The position numbers were made by a program, and so were the translations under genes. Positions 11,635 to 22,910 of a stretch of DNA of 64,000 nucleotides are shown in pieces. The stretch spans positions 47,664,001-47,728,000 of the forward strand of contig CM075676.1 of assembly GCA_037962975.1 (NCBI GenBank), read 5' to 3'. The number at the start of each line of letters is the position of its first letter. Position 1 is the stretch's first letter. Source of the DNA: Clitoria ternatea. Taxonomy: Eukaryota > Streptophyta > Magnoliopsida > Fabales > Fabaceae. Below the pieces are notes generated by a model. The model was not told the origin of the DNA and made no database searches. It saw only the letters and a program-made list of their open reading frames with translations.

Positions 11635-12650
11635 GTTAATTTCCATACTTTCACTCAGAGGTACTGGCTAAGCTCTTGATAGCTTCCTGTGAGAACATGA
11701 GAAATGAGAAAATCAGTCACCAGAACTGACGTGTTTTGCAAATCGATACTCCCCTAGTAACTTTGAAAATATTTTTGTATTCAGGGAAGTTTTGATTTGA
11801 CAAAACTTATGACAAATCAAGGGTCATGTGAGCTACGGACTTTCTGATCATTGTCAATAAAAAAAATTGATTTTTTTATACCTTTTTTTTTCAAAACATC
11901 CGTAACTCAAATCCCAAAGACTTGTGCATAAAAGGAAAGGACTACTTGCCCATTAAAGGATCACAGGTTAAAAATATGTTATTTTTGGAAGAAGTAATCC
12001 ACTAAATGGGTAAGCGGTCCTCTCTAATTTGGATCATAAAAGAAAACGAGAATGAGGAAAGGTATAAGTAAAGTTTGCCCCTTTGTGTCTTAAGTCAGGT
12101 TTTTCTGGAGGTCTCCTAATGGTTCTAAAGTTCATCTATCAGTGATACCTCGCATTAGGTGGCTTGTTCTAAAACTTCTAAAGGTCACTAGAGCCAAGAT
12201 CCTATTCATGATGTTGATCACAAATAGTAAGAAGTATACTAAGTGTGAGCACCATGAATAAGTCAAACTCTAGCTGAGGTTCTCACAGTAACCAGACAGG
12301 AAGTACATCCCAAATGGCTCCGCTATCAACCTCCCCTAATCTTAAGCTTATTTGGGCCCGGGTATAGGGTCCCACTCAAAAGTGTGTGCAAATTGTGAGT
12401 GTAGTGTGTGAAAGAGGCATTCAATACCTGTACCTTACTCATCCTGCACGTAGAACAAACACAGAGCAACAAAATAAAGTCGACTACCCTAGGGTTCAAT
12501 GATCATACAGATATTTACATAACATAAATGATAGAATATAAACAAAACAGGAACTAAACATTGACAAGGAAATAAAATAAAAGAAGAAGTTAAATAATCA
12601 ATATGCTAATTAAAACATGCGCTATCAAATTGACTGGCTTGACTCTCTAA
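11635..12650 (-). other. Ogre 5' leader
   Basis: About 1 kb between the primer-binding site and the ORF1 start. No supported coding sequence. A leader of this length before ORF1 fits Ogre organisation. Confidence 0.65.
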
Positions 12651-12669
12651 GTCCCCAGTGGAGTCGCCA
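12651..12669 (-). promoter_or_regulatory. Ogre primer-binding site
   Basis: On the minus strand, TGGCGACTCCACTGGGGAC starts two bases after the LTR end. Ogre elements are described as primed by a tRNA-Arg, and this TGGCGACTCC form is the one I associate with them. It fixes the right-hand boundary of the internal region and the orientation. Confidence 0.85.
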
Positions 12670-12974
12670 TCTGTCACGACCGGGATCGCGGCGGCGCGGC
12701 CGACTCTCGAAACAGTTTTAAATAATAAACAGGGAGTCGCCACCAATATTTTTTAGGATAAAATATCGGAAAAACCTTTTGTTAAGGCACTGGTTATAAA
12801 AAAATGAAATTCTGTGATTCGGGAGTTTGATTACAGGTGAGGAAGGTATTAGCACCTCACAACTGTCCGTTATAAAACGGTTACCTCAATTTGATAGCGC
12901 GCATTATAATTAACCCAATAATTATTTTTAACCTCCTCATGAAAAGAAAAATGTACGGAATGACAAAATAAACA

Positions 12975-13200
12975 AAAAAAAATAAACAAAAATCAACACA
13001 AAATATTTATATGAGATTAACAGGACGTCTCATCCAAATTAATCTCGCTCCGCCTTTTAAAGAGATATAAAAAAACATGAGATTAACAGGACGTCTTGTC
13101 CAAACTAATCTCGCTCCTTCTTTTTTTCTTTAAAGAGATATCTAAAAAAAACATGAGATTAACAGGACGTCTTGTCCAAATTAACCTCGCTCCTCCTTTC
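12975..13200. repeat. short tandem repeats in Ogre LTR
   Basis: Three tandem units of about 65-70 bp, each with ATGAGATTAACAGGACGTC and TAATCTCGCTCC, followed by AT-rich spacer. They are not coding. Confidence 0.7.
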
Positions 13201-13624
13201 AACAGCAAGATGAAAATGGAAAAACTCCAAAAATTGAGTAAAAGAAGATGGGCCCGACAGGAACTATTTCCCGCTCCTATGTATTCTCGAGCTTTCGAGA
13301 AATCAGGGTCACGTAGTTCTTTAAAAGTTTTTTTTTTGGGAAAAAGATTAAGGAAATGTTGATGGGAATCATTATGGTGAGGAACCCATACAAGGCGAAG
13401 TTCTTCGCACGTGTACGAATCCTATAAAGGTGGTGTAGACGGAAGTATTTTCCGTACGACACTGACTAAGAATGATTTATTTTGCTTTTTATTTAAACTA
13501 AAAAGAAAACATAGGAAATACTTATTTCTTTTATTATATTTTTAGTACAAAGCAAAAAAAAAGAAAGGTAGCAGGAGCTACAAGAAAGAAAAGGAGACAG
13601 TAAGTTCAGAAAAGGGAAGAAAAG

Positions 13625-13920
13625 AAAAAAAAATGAGTGAAAACTGAGTGGGAGAAGAGAAAACCGAGTGCAAAAATGAAAAAAACGAGTGAAAAATAAG
13701 AAAACCGAGTGAAAAATAAGAAAAACCGAGTGAAACTATGAAAAATCCGAGTGAAAACAGGGAAAACCGAGTGAAACAGTGAAAATCTGAGTGGAAATAA
13801 GGGAAACCGAGTGAAACAGTGTAAATCCGAGTGGAAATAAGGGAAACCGAGTGCAAAATAGTAAATCTGAGTGATAAGAGGAATACCGGGTGAAGGTTGA
13901 GCAAAAATCGAGTGATGATG
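13625..13920 (+). repeat. CCGAGTG motif array, plus orientation
   Basis: About a dozen copies of a 20-30 bp unit built around (A)CCGAGTGAAA, such as AAAACCGAGTGAAA. All copies have CCGAGTG on the plus strand. In element orientation this is the region downstream of the TATA box, where the motif reads CACTCGG. Confidence 0.85.
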
Positions 13921-14125
13921 GAGTAGGAGTGCTGGTCCGAGAGGGGAAAAGGGAATGGGAAGGTGCTGGGAGAGGTTGGTATGGTGTTGGAGAGAGATGG
14001 TGGTGAGGAGGATTGTTGGTAAGAGTTTAAGGAAGGGGTGAGGGTGAGGGAGAAGTGAGAGAGACGGAGCTTAGGCAGAGTTTTTCCTCTTCAATGCCTG
14101 TCCCCTTTAGCTGCCCTCCCCCTTG

Positions 14126-14137
14126 CCTATTTATAGG
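14126..14137 (-). promoter_or_regulatory. TATA box of the Ogre LTR
   Basis: CCTATAAATAGG on the minus strand. It is followed on the minus strand by a C/T-rich stretch, as is common after plant transcription starts. It lies where the CCGAGTG/CACTCGG motif changes strand. Confidence 0.6.
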
Positions 14138-14369
14138 CTGGCCCGAGTGGAATGCCAGCTCAGACTTCCACTTCCGAGTGGAATGCCAGCTCAGGCTTCC
14201 ACTCGGTTTGGGTAGTGGGGGGACAACGGCTGGTGGGAATTTTTAATTCCCTCCACAATCCGAGTGACCAATGACTCGGAACCGACTGAAACGTGTCAAA
14301 TTGTGACTTGGAAATACGTGAAAAAAGGAGGGGTGAGAGGGAATTGGTTTGAAGAAGGCTGACTAACTA

Positions 14370-15275
14370 AGTTGCCACTCGGTTCCGACTGAAGTTGGCT
14401 CGGGTTGGAGTCGGAGTACTCACTCGGTGTTGACTGAAAATGCTTCACTTGGTTCTGACTGAAGAAACAACACTCGGAATTCTTTCAGTCGGAAGTATTC
14501 ACTCGGAATTTCTTCAAAAGTGACACAGAACTTCACTGCTTGAAGGATTTACTCGGATCCTTCTTCTTTGCACTCGGAAATTGGAATTTTGGCCATTTGC
14601 ACTCGGAAATTGCAGTCAAAGAGCAATCTCCACTCGGATTAATTGCAGTCAAAGAGCAATCTTTCTCAACATTCATCCTTCAAGAGAGTATCACTCGGAA
14701 TGGCCTTGACAGGAAGCCTTCCACTCGGATTCATCTTCATCAGGGAAGCATTTCACTCGGAATTGACTCATTCTGAGTCATTTCACTCGGATGCTCTTCA
14801 ACATGGCATAATCCACTCGGAATGGCTTGATAGAGAGCCTTCCACTCGGATTCACCTTCAACAAGGAAGCATTTCACTCGAAATTTCTTCAAAAGTGACA
14901 CAGAACTTCACTGCTTGAAGGATTTACTCGGATCCTTCCTTCTTTGCACTCGGAAATTGGAATTTTGGCCATTTGTACTCAGAAATTGCCTTCTTCTCAT
15001 TCAGAATTTGGAGACTTGGCAATCTCCACTCGGATTAATTGCAGTCAAAGAGAAATCCTTCTCAACATTCATCCTTCAAGAGAGTATCACTCGGAATGGC
15101 CTTGACAGGGAGCCTTCCACTTGGATTCATCTTCATCAGGGAAGCATTTCACTCGGAATTGACTCATTCTGAGTTATTTCGCTCGGTTCTAATTATTTTG
15201 GAGCCACTCTACTCGAATTTGACCACTCTGAATTGGAATTCAGTATAAAAAGATTCATTCCACTCGGACCGGGCC
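14370..15275 (-). repeat. CACTCGG motif array, minus orientation of CCGAGTG
   Basis: Roughly twenty copies of CACTCGG(A) on the plus strand, spaced about 25-60 bp, often as TTCACTCGGAATT or TCCACTCGGATT. In element orientation this is the region upstream of the TATA box and the motif reads TCCGAGTG. Between 14145 and 14370 both orientations occur. Confidence 0.85.
14504..15250. repeat. imperfect tandem duplication within Ogre LTR
   Basis: The block from about 14504 (starting with TTTCTTCAAAAGTGACACAG) is repeated from about 14884 with few differences. The repeated unit is about 370-380 bp and includes several CACTCGG motifs. Short ORFs inside are produced by the repeat and are not genes. Confidence 0.8.
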
Positions 15276-15291
15276 AAAAGAGGTGTTCACA

Positions 15292-16117
15292 CCATGTTCT
15301 TGTGCATCAAAGATATTGTCTTTGTTATAGTTTTTTTGATACGACATTTTTGTGAATAGAGGAGTAGTTTAACTAGCAAAATGGTATTCTATTAATTTAA
15401 AATGTACGTGTTTTTATGAATGTAGTAGTTATGTTAAATTTTATCAAAATGTGTAGCTTAGCTTTGTTCGACTTGTTTTGAGTTCATGTTCCTGAAAATA
15501 CATGTTCGTTATGTAAATTTTATTAGGTAAGATTTAATGTCCATAAGATCTTATTCATAGGAACATCAAATAAAAATTATTGTTATTTTCCACAAGTCAT
15601 GACTGGATCAGTGTAGTGAATTTTCTTGTGTATTTTTTTCACATGCTACCTCTATTTGAATTTTTCCTTAAGCTTATACCTAACAGGACCATTACTATTT
15701 TATTCTACTAGTTAGTGTTTAGTGAACTCTATGTTTTCTTTAAATAACAAAGGTAAAAAATAAAATTTTAATTTTCACAAATTAGATTGTGTTTTTGCTC
15801 ATACCACCTAGGCAAGTTGTGTTAATTATGCTACAAAAATTGATAGAAGTGACTTGTTGAATTAACTTTTTTAACATTAGAGATCTATTTGGGTAAAAAA
15901 TTATAAGAGACTAAGTGTTTAATATAGTACGTTACATCTATTTCATGAGTTAAGAATCAGAACTTTTGAATGATTTTCTTAATTCTAATTGACCAAGTGT
16001 ACTCTATGTTAAACAGTGTCACATTGTAAGTGTTGTATTTGGGGCCAAATTCATTAATAAAAGTTGGATTAATGCATTACTATTAACTATGAGTATGAAA
16101 GTGGAGTTGAAATGTTC
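15292..16117. other. non-coding sequence of the interrupted CACTA element
   Basis: AT-rich sequence between the Ogre LTR and the CACTA transposase remains. No ORF or RNA gene is supported. It is probably non-coding or intron sequence of the CACTA element. Confidence 0.4.
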
Positions 16118-17171
16118 ATTGAGTTTGTATTTTAAAATGCCAAAGACAATAATGGAAGATACTTTTGCCCTTGTGTTAAATATGGGAATACATGTCTGCT
16201 AGGCCTGGAAATAATTAGGGAACATATGTTATGTGATGGTTTTCTCAAGAGTTATACACGTTGGATATGGTATGTTGAACATGTTGTCACGCCGAGTGTG
16301 ATGAATGTAAGTCAAAATAAAGGTTTTGCACGTGATGTTGATTACGATATGGATGATCGACTTGAAGAAATGATTCGTGATATGGGTGAAGAAAATTTCC
16401 AGAGAGGACATGTGTATGAAACTCTCTGTAAGGATTTAGAGAACCCGTTGGATCTAAATTGCACTAATTTTACACGGTTGTCGATGATTTTACGATTGTT
16501 TACCTTGAAGGTGAGAAATAGATGGACGAATAAAAGTTTCACTGAATTTCTGCAACTATTGAAAGACATGCTTCCAGCTGGTAATACTTTGCCAAGTCGT
16601 AACTACGAGGCTAAAAAGATTTTGTGTCCTATGGGGTTAGAGTACAAGAAGATACATACATGTCCAAATGATTGTGTGTTATACGAAGATGAGTATGAAA
16701 TGATGCATGAATGTCCAACATATGGGTTATCACGGTATAAGAAGAAAGACAATGATTCTGGTGAGGAGGTATACACCAAAGGGCCTTTTGCAAAGATGTT
16801 ATGATATTTGCCTATCAGTGCTAAATTGAAGTGTTTATTTGCCAATGAAGATGATGCAAAGTTGATAAGGTGGCATTCTGAGGAGAGGTTGACTGATGGA
16901 CAACTTAGGCATCTGAGAGATGGATTGCAATAGAAGAAGTTGGATTCACTATTTCCAGAGTTTGCAAATGACGCAAGAAGTTTAAGACTCAGACTGGAAA
17001 CAGATGGAATGACCCCGTTCGGTAAAGAAGTTTGATATTTATCTGTCAACATTAACTAGTTAACCTTTGGCGGGGCTATTGTTTTAACCTGAGAAGTCGT
17101 GTTTCCTTTAAAGATCTGAAGTTAGTCGATTTAAAGTCTTATGATTGTCATATGTTGATGCAGCAATTTCT
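16118..17171 (+). pseudogene. CACTA (En/Spm-type) transposase, N-terminal remnant
   Basis: The longest open part is 16226-16804 (192 codons). Upstream, out of frame, is the transposase-associated zinc-like motif (CPCVKYGNTC). The open part has DGFLKSYTRW, then LLKDMLPAGNTLPSRNYEAK, CPNDCVLYEDEYE and HECPTYGLSRYKKKD, matching the TNP2-type transposase of plant CACTA elements. Homology continues past the stop (LFANEEDAKLIRWHSEERL, FPEFANDARSLRLRLETDG) with further stops to 17171, where family-B sequence begins. The transposase binds and cuts CACTA ends. This copy has several stops and lacks the catalytic part. Confidence 0.85.
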
Positions 17172-17757
17172 TGATGAGGACATAACCAGAGGACTTATTT
17201 TGCCTAAAATAATTCTTTTGTTTCTTTTTTTATATGTTTTCTTTATTTAGATTAGGGTTAGAAAGTCTTATTGGGTTATAGGTTTGAGTCTTATATGGTC
17301 ATGTTTGTCTTGTAAGTGTTTTTAAGCCTTGCATTTGGACACCTTTCTTAATTTTCCTTAGTTTAAGTGCTTTTGGGCTTAGGAGAGAGTAAAACCCATT
17401 AGGTTAGAGCAAGTGCCACCAATTTAGCCTATATAAGACATGCTCTCCTTTGTAATACTCACACCTTGAATTTAGAGAATACATTTGAGTATTTGTGAAG
17501 TGAGTTAAATTTTCCTCCTTCGTTTTAGCTAGAGTTTCTTAAACCTTGGCAAACTCTTATCCTATAGGGTTTTCTTCCATAGGTGGCGAGATTGAGGCTT
17601 ATCCTTTCTAGGTAGCGCCTCCCCCTTTCCTTTTTTACATAATCCTAGTTTTTCCTTCCACCTTCCACAACCTTTCCCTTCTTTCCCACTTTCCCATATT
17701 TTTCCCAAAACCCTAATCCTTATTTTCATTACTTCCATATTACTTCCGCTTGCCATA
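17172..17757 (+). repeat. family-B 5' LTR, first segment
   Basis: Starts TGATGAGGACA and contains a TATA-like sequence (CCTATATAAGAC, about 17428-17439) followed by a C/T-rich transcribed-looking part ending with AAACCCTAATCC. The rest of the LTR is 21450-21517. Confidence 0.78.
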
Positions 17758-17929
17758 TGTAACATCCCTGTTTTTAGTAGCAGTCTTATTCGGTAAATTT
17801 TGAAGTATGGAAGGTTAATAAGTAAGAATAAGTGAGTAAATACCCTGTAGATGGTCAGTAATACTCCAAAAAAATTCTATTTTTGGGTATAATTATGGAA
17901 TTTATATAGACCATTAGAGAAATATTCAA

Positions 17930-18660
17930 ATTCCGAGTGAAAAAGGCTCTGATCCGAGTGAAAGAATGAAATTCCGAGTGAAGGATTAGAGATTCCGAGT
18001 GAAGGATGAAATTCCGAGTGTAAAGTTATGTTGACCGAGTAAAACATGACTGAGAAGGCTACCACCGAGTGGAGTCCTGACCTGAGAAGCAATTCTGAGT
18101 GAAGTGTGTTCAAAAGAACCACTTCTGGGTGAAAATCTGAGTCAAAACACCCTAGAAATGCTCGGTTCCGAGTTAAATACTTTTTTTTCTGAAGGAGACT
18201 ACTCTGATTGAAGTATTCCGAGTGAAAGAAAGCTTAAATACTCATGTTTATGTTGATTTGATGCTTCCTTCCGACTGGAAGTATGTTGGGGAAACAATTG
18301 GGAAGGCTTCCGAATGGTTTTGCTCAGGAAACCGAGTGGAAAATAGTGGAGGGGGCCAATTCCGAGTGAGATATACTCTACTGGACAAAAACCGAGTGAG
18401 ACTCATACGTGTATGCCTTGTTCCGAGAGCTAATGGTTGAAATAAACCTTAATTGGAAATATAATTGAAGAAGATGGCCTAAACCGAGTGAATTAAGTGA
18501 ATGAAGACTCGGATTTCTGAGTGAAGATTCTGAGGAAGAGAGGACTCAGTCTGGAAAGGTATTACTGAGTGAGAAACCGAGTGCCTGAGTCGGTTTCAAA
18601 GGAATTCCGAGTGAAGAATTGAAGCTTCGCTCAAGCGAGCAAGCCACGCTCAAGCGAGCC
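17930..18660 (+). repeat. CCGAGTG motif array upstream of TATA in the solo LTR
   Basis: About fifteen copies of TCCGAGTGAA or ACCGAGTGA, 20-60 bp apart, nearly all with CCGAGTG on the plus strand. The first lies near 17933 and the last clear one near 18607. Confidence 0.85.
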
Positions 18661-18940
18661 TTGCAATTGTTGACTCGGAAGTAGGAATTCCAGTCGGTAT
18701 AATGGTTAACCGAGTGTTATTTTCACTCGGTATTCACTGTCAGTAGTGCGTATTGACTTCAATTTTGTCTTTTAATGATTATTTAAATTCAATCGTGCGC
18801 ATTAAAGATAGTGGGGAGCCAGAAATAGGCACTGACTCAGTATATCTCTAAATTAATTCCCACTGACCCTCCATTATTACTCCACTAACAGCCACTCAGA
18901 AAAGCTGTCCCCCACTTGTTTTTCCACTCACTCTCTCCCT

Positions 18941-18948
18941 ATTTAAAC
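18941..18948 (+). promoter_or_regulatory. TATA box of the solo LTR
   Basis: TATTTAAA followed within 50 bp by a run of C/A/T-rich sequence (ACACACCTCC, CTTCTTCC), like a plant core promoter and transcription start. Confidence 0.55.
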
Positions 18949-19559
18949 CAGCTCAAGGGTTCTCAGAACACACATACGAAACACACCTCCATCATTCTTC
19001 TTCCTACAAGTTACTTTCTCTCTCTTTTCTCTTCTGTTTCACTCAGAATTCGTGCTGGACAGTGAAAGGGAGCCTTTTCTTCTCCTCCAGTAGCTTCATA
19101 AAGGTAAGGGGGTATATTCTTGGGTGCTCTGTGGGAAAACCGAGTGAAGGAAAGGGTTAAGGAACTTGTTCCTCACCTTTCCAGGGCAGTCCAGGAATTG
19201 CTATTTAACATGCTTTAAATTTATGTATGACTTTATATACGTTTTATTATATGTTCAATTGGCTGTATGATACATGATTCAATGAATATGTTTCAATTAT
19301 TTGAATTGATGGTGATAAATTATGATTTTTGAGTGAATATGTTTGATGCTGAACTGTGAAAATATTTATGATATGTGTTTATGTGTATTCCAGTAAAGAA
19401 TTATAAACAGGAGATGAAATAAATGATAATCAGCTCGGTTTTGATGCAAATCCAATCGGTTTTATAAAAATTTGACCGGTTATATATAAATCTAATCAGT
19501 TTTGCATGATTTCATTCGGTAAACCAATATATATGTTTTAGACCGATCCCTTCTCAATC

Positions 19560-20090
19560 GTTTTTCACTCGGAAAATATTTTTTTCTCTCGGACAACATC
19601 TTCCCAATTTAAATTCACTCAGAAAACTCCTTTTTGACTAAACACCACTCGGAATTATATTTTATTTTACTCAGAGGCTTATTTTCACTCGGATTTGCAA
19701 ACAATGCTACTCAGGGAACCATTTTCCTACTGACTTCACACGGATTCATGTTTTAATTCATTCAGAAATTTATTTCAATCAGAATTTAAGTTACTTCATT
19801 AAGAAAATCCTTTTCAAATTCTGTTTCACTCGGAAAACATAGTAATTCCATTTAGAAAACTCTACTCAGAATTATTTCACTCGGATTCAAAGTTAATTCA
19901 TGTGGAAAACTCCTTTTCACTCGGAACCGAACCTGTTTCAGTCGGAAAACAACTTTCCAGTGTAATTTCACTCGGATTTTTAGCCAGATCGTTTGGAGAA
20001 CCCTGCCCAGTATGGTTCCACTCGGAATTATACATATTTCACTCGGATTTGCCCCTGTTTCACTCGGAAAACTCTATTTTTAATGGTTTT
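19560..20090 (-). repeat. CACTCGG motif array downstream of TATA in the solo LTR
   Basis: About fifteen copies of TTCACTCGGA or close variants (CACTCAGA, CACTCGGT) on the plus strand, spaced 15-50 bp. One plus-oriented CCGAGTG (near 19140) and one CACTCGG (near 18724) lie in the switch zone. Confidence 0.85.
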
Positions 20091-20869
20091 CGCTTGGATT
20101 TTCATTTAGAAACTATTTTTAAATACTTGTTAAATTAATGAGAAGTTATAATTATTATTATTATCCTTATTCTATTATTATTATTATCCTAATTATTATT
20201 AATCCCAATATTGTTATTATTATTATTAGTTTTATTGTTATAAACCTTGTTAACATCTTAATTATGCGTAATTACATAAAGAATATATTATTTTACTCTT
20301 TATGGAAAATACAATATTAACCAAAATATAATAGATATATTTACAATGTTTAATAAATTGATGAAATCCAAAGAACTTGGGAATGATATGATGAGACTGG
20401 AAATACATAAGATACTCAAGGAATCAATTGATAAAATAAATGCATTTCGCATCATGAAAATATTTTTGAAGAAGAAAAACCTCTAGAGCATACACTTGGT
20501 ACAGTGGAGATCACTCACGTTCGATCTCAGTAGAAGAATCTTGGGAGTACAACTGGAACGGCAACCCAATGGCATCAGAGTCGCGCCTGATAGCCGGGTG
20601 AGACGAGGCAATTCTAGTGTACTTCGACTAAATGACGGGGTGTGGCTATGATCGTAGGGATCCAAGTTCCAAAAATATTTAAATCAATGATGAGAACCAA
20701 TGAGTTCATTTGTACCATATGGAACTTGGGCGGACCCTGGTCGCTCTAGATTATTGGAATGGTGATATTCCAAAGAATGAGAAGAAGATGAAACGATTTA
20801 TTAGGCCCACATGCATCATGAGACTTAACCAAAGATAAATCATAATAAATCCAAACTCATGCATTTCAT

Positions 20870-21030
20870 TACAGCATATTTGATTGTTATAATTGTGAAT
20901 ATGTTAAATGTACGATTTATTTCATGACAATATGCTTGATTGTTATAATTGTGAATATGCTAAATATACGATTATGTGATGACAACATGCTTGATTGTTA
21001 TAAATGTGAATATGCTAAATGTATGATGTG
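20870..21030. repeat. tandem repeat of about 60 bp in the solo LTR
   Basis: Three imperfect units containing TTGATTGTTATAATTGTGAA and TATGCTAAAT, near the 3' part of the LTR. No coding sense. Confidence 0.7.
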
Positions 21031-21449
21031 ATATTGTATGTTAACTGGATTATGTCCGCACTGGATTAACCAATCAGGGTCTTGGGTTATACTCACCCTT
21101 ACTGTTGACCATTTTTCAGAGGAATTAGAAAATCAAGAACCCGAGTGTGAAGAACAGCAATACGCTGAACCCACTGAGAACAATTATTAAAGATAGAATA
21201 TTTATAATCAGACACCGGATGACTGTATAATATTTAAGGGTGCCTGCGTGCCCCATTCTGTTAAGAGTACAATTACTTACAGTTTGTGAATGACTATGTG
21301 ATCTATATATTATTGCTTCCACTGATCTGCCATTTACTTATTTTAAAAAAAAATATATTCATTTTTTCTGAAAACTGTTAACACTCTCAGTTAAATAGGA
21401 TGAATCTACAGAAGGATTTGTCTTATCTAACCGAGGGTGTTATACCATC

Positions 21450-21517
21450 CTTGTAAAAGAAAGAGAAACACATCATAAGAGAAAGAAGGAGGAGAACTAG
21501 ATTCCCTTCCTACATCA
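21450..21517 (+). repeat. family-B 5' LTR, second segment
   Basis: Continues the LTR after the solo-LTR insertion: AAGAGAAAGAAGGAGGAGAA to CTACATCA. The same string, inverted, ends the LTR at 52982. Confidence 0.78.
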
Positions 21518-21689
21518 AGTTGTATCATGAGTCTTAGAGGTTCTTTTTCTTTCTTTTTCTCTTTGAAATTTTTGAATCTTAGGCTGTTTTGATTCTAAAT
21601 TCGTTGAGTGTAATTGAGTATTACATGTTTCACATACCTTCTTTCTTGAAAATGCAAAAAAAAAAAATCCAAAAAGATGCATGTTTCAC

Positions 21690-21860
21690 TAGTGGAGAAA
21701 AGTGTTTTAAGCACGGTTCTGTTGGACCTTTAAGCACGGTTCCAGAACCGTGCTTGTTCCCACCGTGCTTGTAGATGGGGACTTTTAAGGACGGTTTTGA
21801 ACCGTCTTCGTAGCTTACTTTTAAGCACAGTTCCTTTGAACCGTGCTCGTATCTACCCTT
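21690..21860. repeat. CACTA subterminal hairpin repeats, left
   Basis: Units of AAGCACGGTTC...GAACCGTGCTT, each an inverted repeat on its own, in tandem. One unit has the variant AAGGACGG. Confidence 0.85.
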
Positions 21861-21890
21861 TTTTTTATTTGAATATGCAACAAAGTGGCA

Positions 21891-22193
21891 CTATTTGCTG
21901 GGTTCAGATCCAACGTTTTTAGATCCAACATTTTCAAATTCAGAGTCAAGTGTTCTGGAATGTTCTTTGGAGGCGGTTGAGAAGCTGGCGGAGACGTCGT
22001 CGGTGAAGAAGGATTCACAGATCTGGAAGGTGGCATCTAAGAAAGCAACGTTGATGGTTTTGAAAGTGGTGTCGTTGTTGTTGGTTCTAAAAGAGAGGGT
22101 TCTTGGTTGGTGACAAGAAAGCCAAGGCCAAGAGGAAGAGGAAGAGGAAGAAGGTTTGTTGAGGAGAGAAGAGAGCTTCATTTTCTTGGCCAT
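21891..22193 (-). pseudogene. captured OVATE family protein (OFP) 5' fragment
   Basis: 100 codons with an intact start and no stop until the end. The first half has the N-terminal signature of OVATE family transcriptional repressors: MAKKMKLSSLLNK, WPWLSCHQPRTLSFR, FKTINVAFLD, then ESFFTDDVSASFSTAS. The C-terminal OVATE domain, about 70 residues in the family, is missing and replaced by a tail of non-conserved residues that ends in CACTA sequence. OFPs control organ shape and work with TALE homeodomain proteins. This is a fragment of one moved by the transposon; it may be transcribed but lacks the repressor domain. A polyserine run after the start looks like repeat growth. Confidence 0.8.
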
Positions 22194-22494
22194 GAGAAAT
22201 AAAATGCAGATTCAAAAAACACTAAGCTTGGTACCTTTGAGGGGGAAGGATGAAGGATGAAGGAGGAAAGATGAAGCTTGGTACCTTGGTAGCTTTGAGG
22301 GGGAACGACGAAGGATGAAGAAGGAAGACAATGCTCCAATAGAGGAAAACGAAGGATGAAGGAGGGGGAAATGTAAAGAAATAAAAAGAAAGATGAAGGA
22401 GGCCTCGTGAAACGAAATAAAAAGAGGGAGGGAAACACGAAACTGCAGAGAGAGGGAAGAAGAACGGACCTCGAAAAGGGAAAAAAGGGAACCT

Positions 22495-22910
22495 ATAAGC
22501 ACGGTTATGGGAAACCGTCTTTGTAGGTGGGCCTATCAGCACGGTTATGGGGAACCGTCTTTGTAAGTGGGCCTATAAGCACGGCTTAGAGGGAACCGTC
22601 TTCGTATGTGCCAATAAAAATTTTTAAAAATTAATTTGAAACACTTTTAAGCACGGTTGACGACCAACCGTGTTCGTATACAAGGCCTATAAGCACGGTT
22701 ATAGTCTAACCGTGCTCGTATGTAACACGAAAAATTTTTAAAAAATAAATTTAATTGGCCTATTAGCACGGTTTCAAGTAACCGTGTTGGTATCTTGCCT
22801 ACGAGCACGGTTCGCGTACAACCGTGTTGAAAAGCCTTCGTCAAAATCACAAAAATGCCACCGCCTCTTTTCTAACCACGGGTCCCCTATGACCGTCCTT
22901 AAATCCTGTC
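22495..22910. repeat. CACTA subterminal hairpin repeats, right
   Basis: Units of CCTATAAGCACGGTTA...AACCGTC/GTTCGTA repeat about every 40-60 bp. Confidence 0.85.

Larger units (their letters stand above)
1..15291 (-). mobile_element. Ogre-like Ty3/gypsy (Tat lineage) retrotransposon, 3' end outside window
   Basis: A long LTR retrotransposon read from right to left: 5' LTR (12672-15291), primer-binding site, 5' leader, ORF1, gag, protease, a probable intron, reverse transcriptase, a double RNase H, integrase and 3' UTR. An extra ORF upstream of gag, an intron between protease and RT, and a second RNase H are the known marks of Ogre elements. The window starts inside the 3' UTR, so the 3' LTR is not seen. 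Every coding block carries at least one stop or frameshift, and gag is split by a 1285 bp solo LTR, so the copy cannot be autonomous. Family assignment is confident; the species-level subfamily is not known. Confidence 0.88.
12672..15291 (-). repeat. Ogre-like 5' LTR
   Basis: Bounded on the plus strand by TGTCACGACC on the left and GTGTTCACA on the right, giving TGT...ACA ends. Length is about 2620 bp. The left boundary is fixed by the adjacent PBS; the right boundary is placed by the inverted end (minus strand TGTGAACACC) and the abrupt end of the CACTCGG-rich sequence. It contains a TATA box near 14130, CCGAGTG-type repeats to the left of it and CACTCGG-type repeats to the right, and a 370 bp internal duplication. 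The duplicated target site cannot be checked because the other LTR is outside the window. Confidence 0.75.
17758..21444 (+). mobile_element. long solo LTR inserted in family-B LTR
   Basis: A 3687 bp block from TGTAACATCCCTG to GAGGGTGTTATA, flanked by CCATA (17753-17757) and CCATC (21445-21449), a 5 bp duplication with one change. The sequence on each side is the family-B LTR. TGTAACA...TGTTA(C)A ends and long LTRs are seen in Ty3/gypsy chromoviruses of the Tekay/Del type; this family call is tentative. It has a plus-strand TATA at 18941, CCGAGTG motifs upstream and CACTCGG motifs downstream. No internal region is present, so it is a solo LTR. Confidence 0.8.

Noticed and set aside
14540..15248. 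Paired short ORFs in the Ogre LTR
   Set aside because: Products of the 370 bp LTR duplication.
22178..22542. Three overlapping minus-strand ORFs upstream of the OFP fragment
   Set aside because: They translate a purine/pyrimidine-rich repeat (GAAGGATGAAGG) and differ by frame only.
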